NCBI GenBank assembly: GCA_963920635.1
Contig: OY987306.1
Location: 11,178,001-11,242,000, forward strand
DNA: 64,000 nt
DNA from: Pseudeuparius sepicola
Taxonomy: Eukaryota; Arthropoda; Insecta; Coleoptera; Anthribidae
Reading direction: 5' to 3'
Below the pieces are notes generated by a model. That model was given only the letters and a program-made list of their open reading frames with translations, ran no database searches and was not told the origin of the DNA. Below, piece after piece: positions 45,122 through 57,378 of the stretch (its first letter is position 1; every line of letters starts with the position of its first letter). The position numbers and the translations under genes are program-made.

Positions 45122-46907
45122 ACAGGGTTAACCAATGAAAACTTGACCCCCCCCCCCAAAAAAAATTAGAAAACCGAAAAATATTTGAAAATTCGCCCAG
45201 ACCCGTCGATTTTTGTTGTTGGGGGGATCTTTTTTGACAGTCAAGCCAACCCGATATGTTCATCCCCCTAATCCCTAGCAACTCCAACTTGAAAATTTCA
45301 AATGGAACTACCCCCTTGTGGCGCATCATTTTAAAACCCTTTTTATTGCGAACACAGTGATGTATCGTTTTTAGAATTCTGTTGAGATTTGACCGAATTA
45401 TTGGCTAAAAACTGAAAGTTGACAATCCACTGTAAGCGTAGTAATTTCTACACAAATGCCCGCCACTAATAATTTTTTTATCTACTACATACGACCCAAT
45501 TACCTAGTTTTTATTGAAGTGTCGATCAGTTTACAAAAAAGTCACAAAAGAAAAAGCTGATGCAAAACAAAAAAGTTCATACTAATTCAAACCTTATATC
45601 TTTTTAAAATAACAAAAAGTCACTGTCAAAAAAAGTCCCCGTTTTTTGCTTTTAACTACGAAATCGTTAGTTTCAGCCTATTTTGCATTAAAAGTGCACC
45701 CTTGTTTCATAAAGATAAAATCAACAGTTTGCATGTTAACTGTAATATTCAAAACACAAAATTTTCACCTACCGCTTTCAAATGTTACATTCCCAAATAA
45801 CATTTATAAACATAACAATAACATTTTTTGTTTTATAAGTATCGCGGAGAAGCAACCGTTACTAATCAATTTAAATCAGCCGTTACTAATCAATTTAAAT
45901 CATCCATGTTTGATGTTTGCCATTTTGATCATAGAAAAAGAAGACTCGATCTCTGGAGAGCAGTAAATTCACGTGGAATTTTTTCTGCATCGGGTGAAAT
46001 TGGATTCTACCTCCAGAAAATTCACGGGCTCTGCAAACAAATTTTTCATGGAATTAGTAATTTTCGATTTTTATTTATTTTTATTAAACAACTATAAATA
46101 TGATACATAATGATTAATTCATAAGTTTATGTCGAGAGAAGTAACGAAATATATCATAAAATAACCTGGTAGTTAATTTTCCTTGATGAATTTAAACCAA
46201 ACCGATACCTAACAGTAAAAAGTTTAAAATGGCAGCCATTAACCTTTGGGATTTCACCTTAATTATAAAGCTATCAGTAGGTAACCGGTCATCTAGAATA
46301 CACTAGAAACCATTAGTTGCTTCTATTGCTATTGAAAAGCTGTTATAAAACTAGTGGTTACTAATTTTAATCGAAAATGTTACTTGGGATGGGTGTATCG
46401 TGATCGTGATTCTGAGGATTCCTGCGAAGTGTCCAGTTAAATTGTGAACTCGAACTGTAGGGTCCCAAGAGTACGCACTTAATATTTAAAGTTAAATAAG
46501 TCGACAAAAATAAGTAATACAGATTTATTCGACACAGTATAAATTCCTTATTACATTTAGGAATATGTAACGCAAAGAAATATTTTTTTATAATTATCAA
46601 CAACATTACATCTTTAATAAAAAAAATATTTTGCGTACTGTTAGGAACGCGAGATCGAAAGAGTAGGCAGTGCTGGATTAAAAAGTACGCACCAAAAAAA
46701 AAATTGAAATATAACATCAATATATATTATTCTTGACATAAGTCACATATAATGACGCCATGTATATAAAGACGCCATGTCCCAGGTAGTAGGCACAGTC
46801 TTCCTGCCACCATGCACCTCATGAATCACAATTTTAATCCATTCTGAAATGCTCTACTGTTCCCTGTAGAGAGAAAAAAGAATATTATATTGGTATTTTC
46901 TAGTTTT
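45122..46907. other. mixed fragments, no gene supported
   Basis: A transposon end CAGGGTTAACCAATG at 45124 resembles the ends of the 52260 element. The stretch 45650-45800 is a fragment of the 21392/60004 family (CACCTACCGCTTTCAAATGTTAC). Strings AAGAGTACGCA occur near 46465 and, inverted, near 49890-49910. The rest is AT-rich without recognisable features. Confidence 0.4.
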
Positions 46908-46935
46908 TAATAATAATAATAATAATAATAATAAT
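46908..46935. repeat. TAA microsatellite, left part
   Basis: About nine TAA units directly before the Dong-like fragment; a shorter TAA run (47349-47362) lies on its other side. Confidence 0.85.
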
Positions 46936-47348
46936 GTGGCCATCCCGAACAACAACAACCTGCGTGTGAAGCAAGTCGAGAAGATCGCGAAGTACAGAGA
47001 TTTAGAAGAACGAATTAGAAGGCAATGGGAAATGGAGAACGTCCAGACGATTCCAATCATCATGTCAACAACTGGTGTTATACCAAAAAGTTTGCTGAGA
47101 AACATCAAGGAGCTGGGTCTAACTGATAGTCTTTACAGGTCCATGCAGAAAGCGGTACTACTTGCGACAGCCCGAACCGTCAGGAAATTCATGGGGAATG
47201 CAGGATCATCCAACAACATCAATGTCACCTAGGGCCCGATAACATGGCAAGGGTCTCGTCCGAGCCAGATCCTTTTGGTATCCGGGATACCCAGGATCTG
47301 AGTGAATGTTCCCCGTAGAGGGAGTGCGAATGCCTTTTGGCTAAGTCG
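46936..47348 (+). mobile_element. Dong/R4-like LINE tail inserted in TAA repeats
   Basis: The open frame 46936-47232 reads VAIPNNNNLRVKQVEKIAKY, then RDLEERIRRQW and IPIIMSTTGVIPKSLL, ending in MGNAGSSNNINVT. This resembles the extreme carboxyl end of LINE polyproteins that carry a restriction-like endonuclease, such as R4/Dong. About 115 bases of 3' untranslated sequence follow. The fragment lies exactly between two TAA runs; Dong elements are known to insert into TAA microsatellites. It is severely 5'-truncated, so not mobile. Confidence 0.6.
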
Positions 47349-47362
47349 AGATAATAATAATA

Positions 47363-49560
47363 AGTTGTATTTATTTGAATAAGTTGACATTTACACAAAA
47401 CCATACACTCTAATAATTACAACAACTCACCACATAAATACAATGTTGCAGATGTTCATTGTGTCACTACATATAATTTCAACTGGTGGAATTTGAGTCT
47501 AGCAATAAGTTTGATACAAACTTGTCCGCTATTCTCAAACTATCAGTCTGTTATTATATTACACACTAGGTATACATTAGAATTGTTTTGTTTGCTTAAA
47601 TCAACAACAAAAAAGAAACAAAAGCATACAACAAAAAAGAAACAAAAGTATACAAGAAATGCAAAGTAAATTTATAAGACATTCCTTCTCCCTTCCTTCT
47701 CTAGATAATAATTCACAAGAATCAAATACATTGTAATATTATACATCAATATTATTGGTCAAAAGCCAGGTGGTTATAATTCTTTTAAAATTGTTATTGT
47801 GTTTACTATTTTTGACTTCTATGGGTAACGCATTGAAAATCTTTATTCCTGTATATAAAAATGTTTGTTGTCCTATAGTTTTGTTAGCTTTATACAAATT
47901 AATAATTTCCTCTTTTTTTGATCTAGTCTCGTAATCATGTTCAGAGTTTATATAAAGCATTTGATTCTTTACCATGTACATAATTGATGTTTTGTAAAAC
48001 AACTTTTTAATTTCAAAAACATGAGCTTGTTGAAATAGTTGTACTGTCGGAAACCTAGGGTCGAGTTTATAAATTATCTTTAAAAAATTTTTTTGAAGAA
48101 TTTCTACAGGTCTAATGTAGTAGTAATAGGTTCCACCCCAAGCTATAATACCATATGATAATAGTGATTCAACCAAGGCAAAGTACACAGTTCTAAGGTG
48201 CCCCAAGTCAAGAATCGGTGTCATTTGCTTGAATAAATATACCAAAGATCTCAATCTTTTTGACAGATTTTGTAAATGGTAGTCCCATTTCATATGTGTA
48301 TCCATAATTAGACCCAAATATGTAGCGTGTGTAGAAGCCTCTAGTGTCAAATTTTCATTTCGCTGTGGGATATTAACTATAATTGTTTTTCTCGTTGGCA
48401 GGTTACTTTTACTAATTGAAAAGGGCAAGTATACTGTTTTATGAGAATTTAATGTTAAGATGTTGTGATCTAGCCACTGTGTAATCTTTTGTAGATCACA
48501 ACGTATGGTATCGTCCACACAGTTCCAATTACTACCCTGAACAAACAAGACTGTATCGTCAGCGAAGGAGATCACATCACCCGTACACTTTATGGAAAGT
48601 AGCTGGTTTATGTAAAGTAGGAACAATATTGGACCAATCACTGTCCCTTGTGGTATGCCACAGGTAATATCTTTTTTTTTCACTACGTATTCCATCCATT
48701 TCTACTAGTTGATATCTATTTTTTAGGTAACAAGTTACAAGTTTGTGAGCTGTTCTGCTAGTAGTTTTGGATGGTTTACTGAGTCAAATGCCTTGGCTAA
48801 ATCCAAGTAAATGGCTGCACAGGGTCTAGATGTATCGAGATTGGAATAAATTTTACTTACGAGATATGCAATAGCATCACTTGTTGATTTTTTATTTTGG
48901 AATCCGTATTGATTTTTTGAAAGGAAATTATGGTTTTGAATAAATCCCATTATTCTATGTTTTAAGGCCTTCTCGAATATTTTAGATATATTAGATGTTA
49001 GACTTATTGGCCTATAGTTTTCTACCTGATTTTTTGGTCCCTTTTTATATATAGGTCTAATTATAGAAATCTTGAAGTGTTCCGGACATATACCTTTATT
49101 AAATACCTATAGTATTTATAAGGTGTACTAACGGCTTTAGTATGAAGGGTATAATCTCCTTTAATATATCAGCTGTTAGGTTATCATGTCCAGGACAGCC
49201 ATTGCTCTTGAGAGAAAAAATAATATTTTTTATTTCAGGCTCAGTGACCGGTGATAAAAAAATTGAATCCACCACATTTGGTTTCCGACAAGCATATAAC
49301 GTATCAATTTTATTTTTAGTCTGACTATAAATATCGTTCTCCATTTTTTCCCAATCGTAGCAAAGTAGTTGTTAAAGATATCTACCAACTTCACTACATT
49401 AGTAACTTTCTCATTGTTATAAAAAATTTCATTTATCCTGTTATCAGTCCTGTTAAGATTGTTGTTGTACTCCTTTATGGCCTGCCATATTTTTTGCTGT
49501 TATTTGGATTTCTTGATATGATTGTTTTGTAATATTGTTGTTTAAGTTGTTTTGTCAGCG
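47363..49560 (-). pseudogene. decayed non-LTR retrotransposon reverse transcriptase
   Basis: In minus orientation three frame-separated blocks run in order: 49344-49099 (PGHDNLTADILKEI, the region before the RT), 48950-48735 (LSKNQYGFQNKKSTSDAI and LDLAKAFDSVNH), and 48695-47739 (GIPQGTVIGPILFLLYINQL, FADDTVLF with the catalytic Asp pair, LGLIMDTHMKWDYHL, then the carboxyl region). Stops and shifts separate the blocks. No endonuclease domain is recognised. The 3' end on this strand faces the TAA run at 47349-47362, which may be its tail. The sequence is of CR1/Jockey-like type and differs from the element at 1282. Confidence 0.8.
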
Positions 49561-52259
49561 ATGATTGAATAATCTATTTAACTAAAACAGGCAACCATAG
49601 TTACACATCCTATGCTGTGCAAAACATGCCTATCTAAAGCCTTTTTAAGATGCGCAGTCGAACAATATAGTTAAACATTCACAGGGTAAGATACCTACTC
49701 CTTATAGCAAAGATGCCAAAAATTATAAAATTATGTATAAAATTGGTTAATTGCCTGTAATTCGTCGAATCTTTTACGGAGCATCACGCGACTATAATCA
49801 AAACTTGTTGTCAATTGAAGGCGTCTACATTGAATAGCGACCTCTATACGAATAGCATTGGAACTAATAAAAAAATGCCAGTGCGTACTCTTAGGGGCTG
49901 CGTACTCTTATGTTCTCTAACCCTACGTTATCGGTTTTTGCGGGCGTATTTTCTACGAGCCCCCACTGAATTTTAGAGATTGAATAAATTATTTAATTGA
50001 ATTGGGAGAATTAAGTTGGAGTGTTTATTTCAAAAAGATTTATTGCATCCCAAAAAAACTTTATTTCTCATCCTCAGAAACACAAACACTACAAAACCAA
50101 ATTTTGGAAAAGGATTCTCAACACTAAAAATTACTTTTTGTTGCACTAACGAGAGTTGTCAAACACGTTAAAAAACTTTGTTAACAAACATCTTTAAAGC
50201 CACATCAGCCACCCAAAATTTACAATTTTTATCGATTATGTATTATACATTTCTTGTTTTTAACCTGTCATCCTGTATTTCCAGTTTTTAAATAACCTAT
50301 AAACACGTGCCGTCCCGAAGAATCCTATGGCGCCATCTGTTGGTCAACTTTAAAATCAGAGCTTTACATCAGTAGTAAACTGTATGAATTCTAGAATTTC
50401 AACTTTTGAATAAAGAACCCGAGGACAATCTCTAACGATATAGCGGAATGCCGAGTTGTTTCGAGAACTAATCGAGGCAGAAATCCTTATTTTTCGTGAA
50501 ATCAGTACCTGCAATACTGGCAACAAATTATAAGGCACGTTTATGTCTTTAAGTTTAGGAATCCTTGATGATACAGCCATTCTAATTTTAAATTTCGAAT
50601 TATGAAGAAGTAGGTACCTACACACACGCCTATGCCACTTTGGTGCATGGCCTCAAAACTTAATTTAAATTACAAAATTACTTACTGATGGATTATTATC
50701 CGCAAACATTTTAGTTTCGGCGGTCAGGGAAGTGCCACAAGCCGCCCAGCTAAGCATAATAACTCGAAAAATTATCTAAATACCACATACTGACACCTAT
50801 CACCGTGTCAGATACCAAAATATTGTGTCACGTCTCACATATTTTATAATACACATAGAGCTTTGACTCCTTTCTGAGATTCTTTATTCAAAGCTTTCAA
50901 CAGTAATTATTGCTAGTGGTTTTAACATTATTATTAACTATGGGATAAAAAAATAAATTTAAATCTAGTTTGATGGACCACCTCCCACCAGGACAACCCT
51001 CAAGAGGCTATGTGAATCATTAATGAAATTAGTTTGATAAGATCTGAATTCTTTATGTATCTCCAAATTTTCATAATTACACAGCAACCTGCCATGGGTT
51101 TTTTATTTTCACAATGTAACGTGATATAGTCCTCCTTACGGCAGAATGCGTGCGACGTAAGGGGGAAGAACTCGCAAACATTATAGAATTAGTCACAGTT
51201 CAGGGGCGTAGCTCAATTTTGTGTAACTCACTGACTTAATTTTCATATAATTGTTATTTGATTTATTGTTAATATTATTCTTAACGGTGATACCTTAGAC
51301 TATGGAGGAAGACAAACCCTTATAACATTGGCAATTGTTTCTCGTACTTGAGAATGCAACGTTCTTCCCTGTTTACTCATTTTGCACACGAACATACGAA
51401 ACGCCACTGAGCTCTCTGAGCCGGCGGAAAAAACTTGCCAGCGGCCTAAAAAATGAGGTCTGTATGCCTAGCCCAAATACGCAGTTAACTTTACGTACTA
51501 TAAAAACAGGCACAAAACGCGTTGGCTAACTGCTTTTGCCAGCGGACTCCTTCGCAGAAGTGCTGTGTTGCCGTATTTCAAAGGCGATGGTAGACGCGAC
51601 GATGTTGAAAAAAATATAATAGGTGTTTTATCACACCGCGTTAAAAATAAATGATAAACAAAAACGGGTAAGTGGTCCCGTGATGCGAGCTTTATTTTTT
51701 CGGTATAAAAGAGTTCAAAAATTCGGCTTCAATATGATAAAACTTGTATTCGCCAATAAATACTCGTATAGGAAATCTCGCAATGCTGCCCGCATTCTTT
51801 AGAATCGTTTTCTTTCGTGCTTTGGACTATAACATTCTAATTGGTATTCCGTTATTATTAAAATGAAATATCATCGCTATGGTCATATACCATTATGCAA
51901 CAGCCGACAACTGCAGATAAGTATCCACGTTAAATGCAAAAAATTGTTCACAGCCCGGAACGCAGGCTATCACCGCAATGGCTTTTCATTAGTTCGAAAT
52001 TGCATAACCGCTTGGAAAAAACCTGGCAAATAGTTGAATTCGTTTTTAGCATATTAGCATGGGTATAGAATTTAATGCAAAATGTAACAAATACTGCGTG
52101 AAAAGCATTTAAAAAATGGTAGATGTGGCCGAATAGTCATAATATTTCGAAATGAAGAACAATATAAACCAAGGTTTTAAAATGAAAACAAAAATGCGTT
52201 AGTGTGTGACTCCGCTAGATGTCTTAATGAGACTTTACTATTTTTTTTTGGAAATTATA
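49561..52259. other. long spacer, no gene supported
   Basis: Two point seven kilobases with only short frames. A frame at 50356-50625 on the minus strand has no recognisable domain. Nothing resembling a transposon end pair was found. Confidence 0.3.
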
Positions 52260-52822
52260 CAGGGTTAACTATCACTTAGTACAAAAATTTTTATGGCAGA
52301 TAAAGAAAAATTAGACTTGCCAAAATAAATTTTCAAAAATTTTCTAACATTTGTCTTAAGCCTAAAAAAATTTTTTTTCAAATTGTATTAAACCCCTCAA
52401 AAAACGCCGCCTATGGACGCCCGCGCGACATGTCTAAAAATTTCGCGTATGTCAATAGCGCGGCGTTGCCACGTCTATCAATTTATCCGAGGATTCACCA
52501 CAAAATTTCGATTTCCTTTTAAAAACGATTACTTTCTAAGGAACATGTAGAATGCCTATGAAACACCTACCTTACTGACATTTCCAGGATTGTTTGCACC
52601 ATTTTCTGTTTTCTTGCTTTTTTACATTAAAAGTCACACAACACAACATTCACATTTTCTAAATCTGTTGGGGATCTCTTGGTTTCCCTCTGCTATTCCT
52701 TTTGTTTGAAGCGAGGTACTCAGCCTGACGACCACGACGAGGTAGATCCCCTCCGCCAGGAAAACCCCGAAGGGTAACCAAAAAATCACAACTGCACTAG
52801 CACACATTGCACATGCAAAGCA

Positions 52823-54083
52823 CTACAGTAGCTGTTCAAAGAGGCCGCCGTTAACTTCGATGCACAAATTCACTCGGTTAACTAAAGAAGTCCGGATACG
52901 TGCAAAAAGTCCATGATTATTCCGGATTTGAACAGCTGCACCTTCAATTCGTTCACGTAACTGCTGCTCGTTGTCGATTTCCTGCTCGTACACAATCGCC
53001 TTCATGAATCCCCAAATACAAAAATCCATTGGATTCAAGTCTGGTGATCGCGGCGGCCATGCAATGGGCCCTCCTCTTCCGATCCAACGGTTGGGGCATT
53101 GGTCGTCTAAAAATGCACGAACAGGTCTCGCAAAATGGGCTGGTGCACCATCGTGCATAAACCACATGTCATGCAGTACTTGTAGTGGCAAATTATCAAA
53201 CAAAACATTTGTCAGAAAATACAAGTATCGTTCAGCGTTTAAATTTTCCGGTAGAATGTATGGTCCAATTAATCGATCTCCATAAACTCCTGCCCAAACA
53301 TTGATGGAAAACCGACGTTGGAAATTAAACCGCCGAACAGCATGTGGGTTCTCATCGGACCAAATATGGCTGTTGTGTCTAAAAAAAAACAACAAAAATT
53401 AGAAATATTCACAATTTTGGCGAAGACGTTAGGATTGACATAGCCAATTTTATAATAAATAAAAAAGATAATATGGAAGAGAGAAAGCTATAAGTAAGTA
53501 AAAATTTACATACGTGTAAACCCCAGCACGTGTGAAGCAGCATTCGTCTGTCCAAAGAATGTTGAAAACAAAGTTTGGGTCTTGGGCGATTCGATCACGT
53601 AGCCAAGTGCAGTAGGTCATTCTCACCGGAAAATCATTTGCTTCTAATGCTTGGACCTTTTGTATGTGATAAGGGTGAAGGCCGTTTTCCCTTAGAATCC
53701 TCCATGCCTGTAAATAATTTTATTGTTACATTTTAAATTTTATGTAGGTATTAGGTGCAAGCAAAGACAATCCCATCACATGGGATAGTCTTTGGTAGAA
53801 GTCAGTTTTATTGGTTTTATTTTACTTGCCTTGTTCTGAGATATTCCCAATCTCCTTGCAATAGCTGTAGTGCTTATGGAAGGTTGCTCGCCCACCCCTT
53901 CGAGCTTGCAAAACACCAGTGTTTCGCATACGTTGTACAATGTTCACAAGTACGTGGGTTAGGCATATTTGCCCTGTTAGGAAAACGAATACGGTATTCT
54001 GCTGCAGCTCGATGTGCACTTTCATCGCATCTCCCGTACATTATAACCATGTCCGTTAACTCGGCGTTCGAATACTCCGGCAT
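52823..54083 (-). pseudogene. DD41D transposase, three exons, frame-shifted in exon 1
   Basis: Exon 1 (54083-53830) starts MPEYSNAELTDMV, an amino-terminal helix-turn-helix region, and contains two frame changes (near 53960 and 53890) before ISTTAIARRLGISQNK. Exon 2 (53707-53514) reads AWRILRENGLHPYHIQK and ILWTDECCFTRAGV, with the first catalytic Asp. Exon 3 (53378-52823) reads HIWSDENPHA, FMHDGAPAHFARP (second Asp), WPPRSPDLNPMDF (third Asp) and ends CIEVNGGLFEQLL. I count 41 residues between the second and third Asp. The introns are 53829-53708 (GC-AG) and 53513-53379 (GT-AG). The shifts make this copy inactive unless they are sequence errors. Confidence 0.8.
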
Positions 54084-54190
54084 TTTCACAAAGACGCTGA
54101 ACGATTTGCCGCGAAAATCAAGACCAAACTGGGAAATAACGCCATGTTACATTCGCAAATGCCCTCCGTCGGCTACTAGCCAAACTTGAA

Positions 54191-55263
54191 AAGGTTTGTT
54201 CCAACAGGACCAATAACCGTTCTCAAGCACGTTCAGCGCATGCGCACTACCCCACTGGCTGTTCCAACTGAATTATGTACCTACCGACACGGGACGATAC
54301 ACGCACTGTTCCAGCCGATTTATGGATCATTTGTGTATCGTCCTTGTACGATAAAAACGGTCCCTGGTCTAAAGTAATAACCGCGTGTACTGACATGCGC
54401 AGTGTATAGTCATGTGACAGAGATAAACAATAACCTCATATTTTTGTTTTTACGTAGATGGTTTTAAATCGATGGCTGGGATCGTGTTTTTTATTTCTTG
54501 TTGGTTTTTGGCTTGTTGGGTAGGGCGGGGAATCGTTGAACAATAATTTTTTAGAGTAAAGAGTGAGGTTAGCCCACCGAACATTCGGTTAGCCACATAT
54601 TAAACACGCAGGTTAGGTGCGGTCGCAAAACGTGATTTGGTCGATTTGATTCACAATCCGTTCCATCTGAAATTTTCTTTGGGATCGCACATGAACGGTG
54701 CAAAACTAGCGCATGCGTTCTTTAAGGGTTATCATCTAGTTCATGTACAGTTCTGTGACCGTACGTAAATTCGAGTTGGAACAAATGATCCCAAAGAAAA
54801 TTTCAGATGGAACGGATTGTGAATCAAATCGACCAAATCATATTTGTGACCGCACCTAACCTGCGTGTTTAATATGTGGCTAACCGAATCTTCGGTGGGC
54901 TAACCTCACTCTTCACTCTAAAAAATTGTTCAACGATTCCCCGCCCTACTCAACAAGAAATAAAAAACACGATCCCAGCCATCGATTTAAAACTATCTAC
55001 GTAAAAACAAAAATATGAGGTTAATGTTTATCTCTGTCACACGACCATACACTGCGCATGTCAGTACACGCGGTTATTGCTTTAGACCAGGCACCGTTTT
55101 TATCGTACAAGGACGATACACAAATGATCCATAAATCGGCTGGAACAGTGCGTGTATCGTCCCGTGTCGGTAGGTACATAATTCAGTTGGAACAGCCAGT
55201 GGGGTAGTGCGCATGCGCTGAACGTGCTTGAGAACGGTTATTGGCCCTGTTGGAACAAACCTT
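54191..55263. mobile_element. 1.07-kb foldback element
   Basis: AAGGTTTGTTCCAACAGG at the left mirrors CCTGTTGGAACAAACCTT at the right. Two arms of nearly 490 bp are inverted copies with few mismatches, and about 100 bp (54689-54787) forms the loop. The two 60-90-codon frames within it are mirror images. No clear target duplication was found. It sits in the presumed 5' untranslated region of the transposon at 52260-55864. Confidence 0.8.
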
Positions 55264-55864
55264 GTATGTACAGTTAGTTGCCTAGCTAGGAAGTTATGAA
55301 ATGACGAACGGGGCAACGCGGAGCAGTCGAAAAAACGTTTCATAGACTCGACCGGGCCGATACGTCGCTTAATTCATACCGCCGAGGCTTCAGAACAATA
55401 AATCCTTTATCTATGCTTCAGAAGAGGTTAGATGGTGGACAAGAATTCATCAGAGGAGCTCCGGGGGTATTAAGGGAGACGGCTTGTGGTGTCGCGGTAA
55501 TGAGCTTTCCGCGAGAGTAGGAACCGGTCCGGATACGAGCTAAGGTAAGGGGAATCTAATAGCGCTGCATCTGTACAGATTCAAATCGATTGTTATTTAT
55601 GTATTTTTTAAATTTGTTTGAGTAAAAAGGTATTTTCACCGTTCCTAAATCAACGGCAACACCGCGGAAAATCACTTCAGCTGTCAGTACCTTCAGAAGC
55701 CAAATTGGATGACGTCATTAAAGGCGGCGATTTACAGGGAAAATAGGGGTCTTTACCCGTTTTTTTAAAGATCGTAAAAAAAATCTAAAAATATTTTTCT
55801 ATGTTTTCTTAAGCCATCCTGCGCACGTGGTAAAATTTTTTGTACTAAGTCATAGTTAACCCTG

Positions 55865-56195
55865 TATACCTACTTAAACAATTGTTAAATAATCAATATT
55901 GAATATGCTAAAGCAAAGTTTTTCTTTGTACGGGGTGGGCCAAATTGGACACTTTTAAAGGGAAACTCCTGTTTTTAACGATAGACGAAAACTGATATCG
56001 GTGTCTGAGGTTTTGTGTTTGTGTAATAACATTCTTAAAGCACTTTTTTACGTAGAATCCAGTGCTATTACTACAATTTTTTTTAGTCGGAGGTATAAGA
56101 GTTACCGATAAAAAATAATTTTTTAAATAGAACACCCTAGAAAATATATTTTTGCATGTTTTTATAGAGCAAAAAATTACCATTCCAAAAATATA
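55865..56195. other. AT-rich spacer between transposons
   Basis: It includes GGGGTGGGCCAAATTGGACAC near 55930, which resembles transposon termini but has no partner. No gene is seen. Confidence 0.3.
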
Positions 56196-57365
56196 CAGGG
56201 TGGGCCAATAGTGCGGGAACGGAATATTGTGGGTTTATTGAGACATATTTTGATAAAGCAATACCAGTACATGGTGGTGGGTATGTAAGGCTACCAAACT
56301 AAAATATTTTCACTTGAATCGCAGCACGTATACTGGGTGATTCAAACCAAACTTATATTTTTTTAAATAGAACACCCTGTATTTTATTGCATATTTGGAT
56401 TCCCCAGTTAATTTAAGTTGGACTTTATGTACCATACATGGTGCCTAAAACTCATGGTGTAGAATATACAGGGCATTTCTTGAAAACGCAGCCCACCGAT
56501 GTCGATGACATGAAAAGGCGTATTAGGGATGCCTTTACAACTGTCACTCCGGACATGCTCGAAAGAGTACGAAATTCGTTTTTCAGCAGAATTCAGATGT
56601 GTTTGAATGAGCAAGGTCGCCATTTTGATTATTTATTTTAATTAGGTATCTATCTCACATGTTTATTGTTGATAATTATTATGTAGTTATGAGAATAAAA
56701 ATTCATTTTAATTTCACATCTTTTAAAATAAAATAACAATGCGTACATTTTCCTTTACAAAGAATTTAAGTTTTAAGTCAGCTTTTCCAGTTATTATAGT
56801 TGGAGATAGCTACCCACAACCCTATATCGGTATAAAGAGGACAAAAAGACGTGTCCAATAAACTGAAGAAAATTATATGGTTCCATTTGAAAAAATCAAG
56901 TTAGCCGCGATTAAAAAAAATTAAGTTTTGACATTGATTTCACGCAAAACATATGGGTTTGGCTGCTGAGTTTCTAGTTAGTATCGGCACAGTTCATGCT
57001 TAGTTACCACACAAAATCATAGCCTCCTGAGATCTGGTATATTGCCAAAATATCACTTTGCCCCAACCTCCACTTTTTCAAGAAATGCCCTGTATCTTCT
57101 ACACCATGAGTTTTAGACACCATGTATGGTACATAAAGTCCAACTTAAATTAACTGGGGAATCCAAATATGCAATAAAATACAGGGTGTTCTATTTAAAA
57201 AAACATAAGTTTGGTTTGAATCACCCAGTATACGTGCTGCGATTCAAATGAAAATATTTTAGTTTGGTAGCCTTACATACCCACCACCATGTACCGGTAT
57301 TGCTTTATCAAAATATGTCTCAATAAACCCACAATATTCCGTTCCCCCACTATTGGCCCACCCTG
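56196..57365 (+). mobile_element. palindromic DD41D derivative (family 10)
   Basis: The ends CAGGGTGGGCCAATAGTG and CACTATTGGCCCACCCTG are inverted and flanked by TA. Arms of about 285 bp (56196-56480 and 57080-57365) enclose a centre of about 600 bp that starts with a transposase tail. This is an internally deleted, non-autonomous copy. Confidence 0.8.
56472..56641 (+). pseudogene. transposase C-terminal tail inside family 10 element
   Basis: The frame reads DVDDMKRRIRDAF, then ERVRNSFFSRIQMCLNEQGR and HFDYLF before a stop. This aligns with the carboxyl tail of the transposase at 58287-59362 (REQLIDRIRNAC; RRRSELCVQQNGSHFEQLL). It begins just inside the left arm, so everything upstream, including the catalytic residues, was deleted when the element was formed. 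Confidence 0.75.
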
Positions 57366-57378
57366 TATAACACTTATA

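Larger units (their letters stand above)
52260..55864 (-). mobile_element. DD41D mariner-type transposon with intron-containing transposase
   Basis: The ends CAGGGTTAACTATCACTTAG and the inverted CAGGGTTAACTATGACTTAG are flanked by TA (52258-52259 and 55865-55866). The terminal repeat is about 35 bp with weaker similarity further in, unlike the very long arms of the other elements here. On the minus strand it encodes a transposase in three exons. Between the transposase start and the right end sits a 1.07-kb foldback (54191-55263) that is probably a later insertion. Interior GC is higher than in the surroundings at 55290-55560. Confidence 0.8.

Noticed and set aside
46459..49924. One large element bounded by AAGAGTACGCA inverted strings
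   Set aside because: The shared string is short, one side has it twice, and no target duplication could be found.
54186..55343. Mirrored 60-90-codon frames in the foldback
   Set aside because: Identical peptides from inverted arms; an artefact of symmetry.
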